Source: a virus
Strand: one strand, 5' to 3'
IMG/VR virus record: IMGVR_UViG_3300020390_000128
Location: 1 to 24,920 of that record
DNA: 24,920 bases
Below, piece after piece: positions 19,796-24,920 of this stretch (positions within the stretch are counted from its first letter, which is position 1; every line of letters begins with the position of its first letter). Position numbers and translations under genes: made by a program. The notes beneath the pieces were generated by a model. The model was given only the letters and a program-made list of their open reading frames with translations, ran no database searches and had not been told where the DNA came from.

Positions 19796-21031
19796 TTAGT
19801 TTATGGCACAATATATAAAGTCTTCCCACACCTCAATGCTTTGTATTTTCTCTTTCATATAGTCGTACCTATCATAATGCACACTTGATACGTCAAACTT
19901 GTTGTGCTGTTGGAGTATGTCGCGGTTTATTTTGTCTATACCCGCTTTGCCCATAAGTGTTTTACATGTTCGGCGCAGGTCACGTGGGTTAAATGGTTCC
20001 ATTTCATGTTTTTCGCACCAACGCAATATTGCCATTCTTATTGTAGATACATGTGCGGTGGCTGTTGGGTCGTCGCGATGCGGGAACATTTGCCCTGCCT
20101 TACCAGCTTGTTGCATTAGCTCTTTGATGATTGGTATTGCGATTTCGCATAGAGGCACTATGTGATCGCCCCGCTGTTTTACTTTGATACGATTTGCGGG
20201 GATGGTGAAAGTTTTGTTCTTTAAGTCAAAGTCACTTACGTAAGAGCCATAAACCTCGTTCACCCGTTGACCACCGAGTAGTAATGCTAGCTTTATATAT
20301 TGATGGGTGTAATAAGGTAGGTCATCAGCATTCCACACTTTTTTAAGTTCGACTTCACTTAACCAGCGCTCGCCTTTGTTTTTTGGCGTTTCAAAATTAA
20401 TGTCTCTGATGAAATTGGTTTTAATATCGTAAAGGTTAGGTTTTTTGTATTGCTCTGGTGAGTTATCAAAATCTATCGCAAATTTTAAGATGCTCATTAA
20501 TGTACTACGAACCAAGCGCGCTTGTTCTTTTGCTCCACGATTATAAACGCGGTAAATAATGTCGCGAGCCATGTCTATTGTGAACTCGTCAGGCATTAAG
20601 TCTTTTGCAATAAAAGGGGTGATGTTTCTTTTTATTAGTTTTTCAGTTCGGCCTATTGTTGACTCAGCCCAGCGAGTACTTATAAATACATTAAAGTCAT
20701 CAAGCATTTCTAACATAGTACGCTTTGCTGATGATACAAACTCCGCTTTTTGTTGTTCTAGTTTATGTTCTTGCGGGTCGATATTGTTGCTTAACAATAC
20801 TGATATTTCAGCATGTTTACTACGCGCTGTTTTGAGGTCAACTACGGGGTAATTACCAAGACCAATTACTTTGCGTTTATCGTTTAAATGATATTGCACG
20901 CGAAACGTTTTAGTGCCTGATTCGCTAACCCTTATTTGTAAACGCCCTTCCCCGTAGTTACCTGATTCAGTTAATACGTAACGTTTATCTTTTGCTTTAA
21001 GCGCTTTAATTGATTTGTCTGTAAAGTTCAT
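19796..21031 (-). CDS. Prophage tyrosine integrase, P4/DUF4102 type
   Basis: This is a 411-residue protein. The N-terminal DUF4102 arm-binding domain (1-90) contains LQIRVSESGTKTFRVQYHLN and VIGLGNYPVV. A core-binding domain follows at about 100-200. The catalytic domain has Arg256 (GGQRVNE), PRDLRRT with catalytic Arg353, His376 and the nucleophile Tyr386 in HYDRYDY. It integrates and excises the prophage. It is of the P4 type rather than the P2 Int type, and its start faces the host side with repeats directly upstream. Arg replaces the usual His at 350, which I believe is common in this marine subfamily. No good ribosome site precedes the ATG. Confidence 0.93.
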   Translation of the reverse strand: MNFTDKSIKALKAKDKRYVLTESGNYGEGRLQIRVSESGTKTFRVQYHLNDKRKVIGLGNYPVVDLKTARSKHAEISVLLSNNIDPQEHKLEQQKAEFVSSAKRTMLEMLDDFNVFISTRWAESTIGRTEKLIKRNITPFIAKDLMPDEFTIDMARDIIYRVYNRGAKEQARLVRSTLMSILKFAIDFDNSPEQYKKPNLYDIKTNFIRDINFETPKNKGERWLSEVELKKVWNADDLPYYTHQYIKLALLLGGQRVNEVYGSYVSDFDLKNKTFTIPANRIKVKQRGDHIVPLCEIAIPIIKELMQQAGKAGQMFPHRDDPTATAHVSTIRMAILRWCEKHEMEPFNPRDLRRTCKTLMGKAGIDKINRDILQQHNKFDVSSVHYDRYDYMKEKIQSIEVWEDFIYCAIN

Positions 21032-21044
21032 ATGATGCCGTTTG

Positions 21045-21298
21045 AAACTGTGACCACCACATTGGTCACAGTTTTGGTCACAGTTTAGTATGCGATAACA
21101 ATAACAGAATCAGATAGAATGAACAGCTTTAGACTAGTAAATACGGGGACTTATGATGAGTTACGACAATTTAATACTAAATAAAACCTAAAAAACGGAC
21201 ATGCCAAGCAACTCACACATAACAAGAAACCTAATTAAAAATCAATTGGTTGAAAAATAAAATAACCCTACATAGATTTACAGGTCACAGTTTTGGTC
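21045..21298. repeat. Integrase arm-site repeats at the prophage end
   Basis: AAACTGTGACCA (21045-21056) is inverted relative to TGGTCACAGTTT (21063-21074), which is repeated directly 12 bp on (21075-21086). A fourth copy, GGTCACAGTTTTGGTC (21283-21298), equals 21064-21079 over 16 bp. Repeats of this kind beside a P4-type integrase start are probably arm-binding sites, so the attachment core should lie within or near this interval. They may also let the integrase repress its own promoter. No tRNA gene is visible here. Confidence 0.65.
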
Positions 21299-21611
21299 TG
21301 ATATTGAAAAGAAAGGACCTAAGTGAATAATATTTTTCATTTATTTCGCTTATTGTTTATTAATACCCAGATAAAGGCAATACATCTAAAATAAGAAAAG
21401 GGCATTGCAGTCCCTTTTCTAGATAATTTGATTATTACATATGAAATTACTTTTTCAGTAGCAGACTCAAAAGCACCTCTAACTCAACAGGTTCAAAGTC
21501 ATCATAGCGATCTTCCCTCAAACAACTCACCTGCTCTACTTTCAATTAACATATTTTAGCTCAAAGTATATTTTTCTAAGCTATTTCAACACTGAGCTTA
21601 AAGTTATAGGA
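21299..21611. other. Intergenic region with a hairpin, no convincing gene
   Basis: AGAAAAGGG (21394-21402) and CCCTTTTCT (21412-21420) form a 9-bp hairpin with a weak T tail. Just before it a GTG frame of 23 codons (21323-21394) has GAAAGGA upstream. On the minus strand a 32-codon frame (21545-21447) ends DDFEPVELEVLLSLLLKK and could be the remnant of a gene end. Both are too short to call. This may be the host side of the attachment site. Confidence 0.35.
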
Positions 21612-22865
21612 CTACTCAATACTAACAATAGATGACCCACGGACTTTGTATGGTAAATTCAGTTTTTCTTGTACTGGTAATACACCTAAATTGTGATGAA
21701 ATACAGCTTGTTTAGCTTGAGGTGAAAGAGCGTTAAACTCTTCAATGATTATACCCTTTTCAGACTCAGCTAGAATAGTTTTATCTAAAAGCTCAGTAAG
21801 CTTCTCAGTTGATTTTTCATCAAAAACATTATTAGTAAATACATCTATTAAGCTTTGTTTTTTATCATCATCAGGAATATTGGAATCTACAAACTTATTA
21901 AAATTGTCTAATTCATTATTAATAGAATAACGCAACTGAACTTCTTTCCAATACAAAGCGTTATTCTTTAAAGCATCCTGCACATCAAGAGGATAGTTGG
22001 ATAATATAGAAAGTAATTTTTGAGCATTGTTATTTATTTCATTTTCATAATCACCTAGCAAAGAATTAATTTTTCTATCAAAATTTCTAGGCTGATATTT
22101 ATCATTTTGCATCTCCACCAGATAATAAATTGCACTTATTTGCTCAGAGTTTAATTTAGGTGCGCCTAAAACTTTCCTAAGATTTTCACCCAAATCTTGT
22201 AAATACGACTCTTTTTCCGGCACTTTGATATCCGCTTTTTCCATTGATTGCTGAACCAATTCATCTATTTTAGAAGAAGAACAAACAATAGAATAATTTA
22301 AAACTTCTTTAGCGGCTGCAGTAAAACTAGCAGGTCTTGATGATAAAGCATACTCTTCTTGTTTTTGGAGAGCTCTCTCAACTAAGTTTATTACACTTTT
22401 AGAGTCGGGCCCTAGAAGGTAATAGTTATTGTACAATTCACTCGAACTAACTAAAAAGCTACTCCAAAGGGCTAATTTTTCTATTGAATTTGAAGATGCA
22501 CCATTTAGACTCATTAACCCTGTTGCGAGAACTGTACCTATCAAAAATTCATCTTTTAACCATCGAGAGTTTTTACTTCCTTGGTTAATATCTTCTAAAG
22601 TGGTCATACAATTTGCTTTAGTTAAAAGTAAGCCCTCTTTTAAAAACTCACTTAAGAGCTCACTAGGAACATTGCAAACCTTATTTGCTGTCTCGGCTGT
22701 TTTACATAAAGACACTATAGAGTTGTATGATGGGTAATAACCACTCTCATTAAGTTCAATTTTCTTTTTCTGAATGTGGCTTTCGGTAATGTATTTATTG
22801 TGGTTTACAGTCTCACATCCAGAAGATAATATTGTTATAAAAGAAGCTATAAATACTTTTTTCAT
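21612..22865 (-). CDS. Hypothetical lipoprotein, 417 residues
   Basis: A lipoprotein signal is visible: MKKVFIASFITILSSGC with the modifiable Cys17, although position -3 is Ser rather than Leu. The mature protein is helical, Asn/Glu/Lys-rich and repetitive in style (LLGDYENEINNNAQKLLSIL, KLTELLDKTILAESEKGIII), and its C-terminus is GSSIVSIE. It has no motif I recognise. It should be anchored in the outer membrane facing the periplasm. A short hydrophobic segment (LATGLMSLNG) near residue 115 is probably buried rather than membrane-spanning. No strong ribosome site is visible. It lies just outside the integrase end and could be host or island cargo. Confidence 0.7.
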   Translation of the reverse strand: MKKVFIASFITILSSGCETVNHNKYITESHIQKKKIELNESGYYPSYNSIVSLCKTAETANKVCNVPSELLSEFLKEGLLLTKANCMTTLEDINQGSKNSRWLKDEFLIGTVLATGLMSLNGASSNSIEKLALWSSFLVSSSELYNNYYLLGPDSKSVINLVERALQKQEEYALSSRPASFTAAAKEVLNYSIVCSSSKIDELVQQSMEKADIKVPEKESYLQDLGENLRKVLGAPKLNSEQISAIYYLVEMQNDKYQPRNFDRKINSLLGDYENEINNNAQKLLSILSNYPLDVQDALKNNALYWKEVQLRYSINNELDNFNKFVDSNIPDDDKKQSLIDVFTNNVFDEKSTEKLTELLDKTILAESEKGIIIEEFNALSPQAKQAVFHHNLGVLPVQEKLNLPYKVRGSSIVSIE

Positions 22866-23108
22866 AATAAGTCATTTAAGTAGGAACGTTACATTTGTTA
22901 AAATGTAGTATGTAATTTTATTTGTTCAAGGTTTTACATGAATGAAAATTTCTACTTAACCACTGTAGACCCTCGTGCGCAGCATATGTTTATGCTAAAT
23001 CTATAAACTCCTTTAGCTTATGTATATCGCTCTTTATTTTTAGTATGGCAATTTGTCATAATTAGTCCTAAATATGTAACACATTCCAAGACAAGACATA
23101 GCCTAGAC

Positions 23109-23134
23109 TAAAAAGCCTGAATTTACTCAGGCTT
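23109..23134 (-). terminator. Intrinsic terminator of the secreted-protein gene
   Basis: AAGCCTGA (23113-23120) and TCAGGCTT (23127-23134) pair around a 6-base loop. On the minus strand the stem is followed by TTTTAG. It lies about 30 bp beyond the stop codon at 23166. The 240 bp from here to the lipoprotein start hold nothing else I can name. Confidence 0.85.
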
Positions 23135-23165
23135 ATATAATTAATAATGAATACTTCTACCAATC

Positions 23166-24038
23166 TTAGTATTCACTATAGTCAAAGCCCCACATAGTTA
23201 AGCTTAATGCTTTCTCTGGATTGTGTTCAGAGTTATATCCTTTACTCCAATACAACCCTTCCATAATCACATGCTCAGTATTGGGAAATGTTGTTTTATA
23301 ATTAGCAGTCGAGAACAATGTACCGTTAACATACACCTCAACAGACGGCTGTGGGGCAGAATTATCATCTCGAGTAATTATCTTAACGTAGTAGTTACCT
23401 ATACTAGAACCACTCCCCTGCCATGTATCAATTTCCATACTTCCATGTAACGTATCTGTTCTTGTACTATTAGGTGATCCACATTCATTATCTGGAATTG
23501 CAGGCTGATTTGAGCCATTGAGCTGCCATGAATTATCATAATGCTGTAAATAATATTTATTATCATTACATTTGCGAAGCTTCAGAGTTGTGATTGGCCT
23601 ATGACCAGTGGTCGGTATACCGTCTAAATCCACCCAATCTTGGAAAATTATTGCAAAGTCTGGAAACTCTGTGCCTGGTTTCACATTAAACACAAATTCA
23701 TGTTCACGCGTTTTACTCGGGGAATATAAGCTTCTTTTAAATCTGACCATCCCCTTTCTACAACGGCTTGATTCTGTATTTCCTTTACACAAAGAGCTAC
23801 GATGAGAGTTAATGATATACCCATTTATATCATCATAATACTCCATATCTGAACTGTACCCACTCAAACTATCCATTAAGTCAAACTCAGGTAGCTTGAT
23901 ATAGTTTGCAGCCTCCCAACCAGGTTTAGTCCCACCATAAACTCCTTCATGCGGTTGAGGAGAATAAATATTGGCAAGAGCACTGAATGATATTATTGAC
24001 CCACTTAAACATGTATATTTAATTATATTTTTGAGCAT
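23166..24038 (-). CDS. Secreted protein, possible jelly-roll (lyase or lectin-like)
   Basis: This is a 290-residue protein. A signal peptide (1-22) with the cleavage motif SALA|N is followed by a beta-rich, aromatic protein. Segments such as EHEFVFNVKPGTEFPDFAII, TLKLRKCNDNKYYLQHYDN and VEVYVNGTLFSTANY alternate strands and turns as in concanavalin-A-like jelly rolls of polysaccharide lyases and glycan-binding proteins. Six Cys residues lie in the exported part and may form disulfides. AAGGA precedes the ATG by 6 bases. It has its own terminator. A marine host would suit algal-polysaccharide binding or cleavage, but I cannot assign catalytic residues. Confidence 0.6.
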   Translation of the reverse strand: MLKNIIKYTCLSGSIISFSALANIYSPQPHEGVYGGTKPGWEAANYIKLPEFDLMDSLSGYSSDMEYYDDINGYIINSHRSSLCKGNTESSRCRKGMVRFKRSLYSPSKTREHEFVFNVKPGTEFPDFAIIFQDWVDLDGIPTTGHRPITTLKLRKCNDNKYYLQHYDNSWQLNGSNQPAIPDNECGSPNSTRTDTLHGSMEIDTWQGSGSSIGNYYVKIITRDDNSAPQPSVEVYVNGTLFSTANYKTTFPNTEHVIMEGLYWSKGYNSEHNPEKALSLTMWGFDYSEY

Positions 24039-24292
24039 TTCATTTCCTTATTATAGATTTAGTTCCAACTTCGTTAATATTATTAGCATGTTATAGAGAA
24101 AAATAAAACATAAAAACAAAAGAGCGAGCTTAGTTTATTCAACATTAAATGTTCGTTAATGCCGGTTCAAACTATATCTCATTTGTGTTCTTCAAGTACT
24201 TTCAATAAGCGACGCTATACACCTAATTTAAAACTATTCTACTTTTCGAAAACAAACCCAGCAGTAATTACTGTTTTATCCTTGTTCCCCTC

Positions 24293-24342
24293 TTGATAAT
24301 TGCTTGTTCTAGCGCTACTCTAAAAGAGGTGGTCTGACCTCT
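24293..24342 (+). promoter_or_regulatory. fadE promoter with FadR-like operator
   Basis: TTGATA (24293-24298) and TACTCT (24316-24321) are 17 bp apart, so transcription should start near 24328. The palindrome AGAGGT-GGTCTG-ACCTCT (24325-24342) covers that point and contains TGGTCTGACCT, close to the FadR core TGGT-N3-ACCA. A fatty-acid-responsive repressor here fits a beta-oxidation gene. The rest of 24039-24292 shows nothing I can name. Confidence 0.6.
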
Positions 24343-24357
24343 ATTAAGGAATAATCA

Positions 24358-24920
24358 ATGACTCTCATATTTTTACTAGGTTCACTCGTGCTGCTTAGCG
24401 TTGCGAGTTACCACAGATCAAGCTGGAATACCTGTTTAGGTATTGCCATTGCGACTTTACTTGTTGGCACATTTGCTGGCGCGTTTGGCGCAATTAGTTG
24501 GCTACTATTCTTACTTATTGCTGTGCCACTTTCTGTGACTAGCATTCGTCAACAATACATCATTAAACCAATCTTTGCTGTGTTTAAAAAAGTAACACCG
24601 ACTATGTCGGATACTGAAAAATCAGCCATTGATGCTGGTACTACATGGTGGGAAGCGGATCTATTTTGTGGCCGTCCTGACTGGAACAAATTACATCAGT
24701 ACCCTGCCCCGAAACTGACTATCGAAGAGCAAGCGTTTATTGATGGTCCAGTTGAAGAAGTATGTAGCATGCTAGATGACTGGCACGCAACGCACGAACT
24801 AACTGATTTACCGCAAGATGTTTGGCAATACCTAAAAGATAACAAATTCTTTGCCATGATCATCAAAAAAGAATACGGCGGTTTAGAGTTTTCTGCTTAT
24901 GCACAATCATGTGTACTGCA
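24358..24920 (+). CDS. fadE: Acyl-CoA dehydrogenase FadE, 5' part
   Basis: The ATG at 24358 has AAGGA 7 bases upstream, and the frame runs out of the window after 187 codons. The N-terminus has two hydrophobic helices (about 1-15 and 24-60), as in E. coli FadE. Near-identical family blocks follow: EKSAIDAGTTWWEADLF, PDWNKLH, EEQAFIDGPVEE, FFAMIIKKEYGGLEFSAYAQ. FadE is the membrane-associated FAD enzyme that performs the first oxidation of fatty-acid beta-oxidation. It marks the host chromosome to the right of the prophage. Truncation is only due to the window end. Confidence 0.95.
   Translation, partial: MTLIFLLGSLVLLSVASYHRSSWNTCLGIAIATLLVGTFAGAFGAISWLLFLLIAVPLSVTSIRQQYIIKPIFAVFKKVTPTMSDTEKSAIDAGTTWWEADLFCGRPDWNKLHQYPAPKLTIEEQAFIDGPVEEVCSMLDDWHATHELTDLPQDVWQYLKDNKFFAMIIKKEYGGLEFSAYAQSCVL

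Noticed and set aside
19970-19985. Arg in place of His in the integrase motif PRDLRRT as a sign of inactivity
   Set aside because: All other catalytic residues are present, and I believe this substitution is usual in this integrase subfamily.
21032-21300. tRNA gene as integration target
   Set aside because: No cloverleaf-like arms or CCA end could be found in the region beside the integrase.
21447-21545. 32-codon minus-strand frame ending DDFEPVELEVLLSLLLKK as a broken host gene at the attachment site
   Set aside because: It is too short, has no recognisable family and no matching fragment elsewhere in the window; kept only as a note in the intergenic entry.

Overview
The window is the right-hand part of a P2-like temperate prophage followed by a short stretch of host chromosome. 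The host is probably Pseudoalteromonas or a close Alteromonadales relative. That inference rests on AT-rich gammaproteobacterial codon use, a marine-type P2-like gene set, and the start of a fadE acyl-CoA dehydrogenase gene at the right edge. I made every assignment by reading the sequence; no database was searched.

Layout. 1-4359 is late phage DNA. The capsid gene (5' end only) and the capsid protease/scaffold gene (gpN, gpO) run leftward. The terminase ATPase and portal genes (gpP, gpQ) run rightward, followed by an Ogr/Delta-type zinc-finger late activator. A dyad lies midway between the divergent late operons, about 55 bp from a good -10 box. The activator gene sits behind a sigma70 promoter whose -10 box lies inside a textbook LexA box. 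4366-11014 is the leftward early/replication operon: AlpA-like regulator, unknown gene, adenine methyltransferase-like protein, unknown gene, HUH replication initiator gpA, a chain of overlapping tiny genes, and a second (Dam-like) methylase. Two striking non-coding regions interrupt it: overlapping, mutually exclusive palindromes at 6203-6253 and an array of TTAACTATG repeats at 5100-5224. 11399-12663 is the switch: leftward Cro/YdaS-like gene, operator region, and rightward self-cleaving CI-type repressor.

12689-19711 is a cargo zone between repressor and integrase. It holds (i) two membrane-protein genes in line behind cI, the second resembling the putative abortive-infection (putAbiC) family; (ii) a leftward zinc-ribbon protein of unknown role and an overlooked 49-residue gene; (iii) an XRE-ImmA regulator/protease pair divergent from a stand-alone AHH nuclease gene with an Imm11-like immunity partner; and (iv) what looks like one integron gene cassette, complete with a VCR-like attC site, whose protein has the same N-terminal two-helix module as the putAbiC-like protein.

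19796-21298 carries the P4-type tyrosine integrase and its arm-site repeats, close to the right end of the prophage. To the right are a hypothetical lipoprotein, a secreted jelly-roll-like protein, and the 5' part of fadE with a promoter and FadR-like operator.

How it fits together. DNA damage should act twice: RecA-stimulated self-cleavage of the CI repressor, and LexA release of the late-gene activator. In the lysogen the cI transcript probably extends into the membrane-protein pair, which suggests a superinfection-defence role. The AHH/Imm11 and cassette-borne genes may be further defence cargo.
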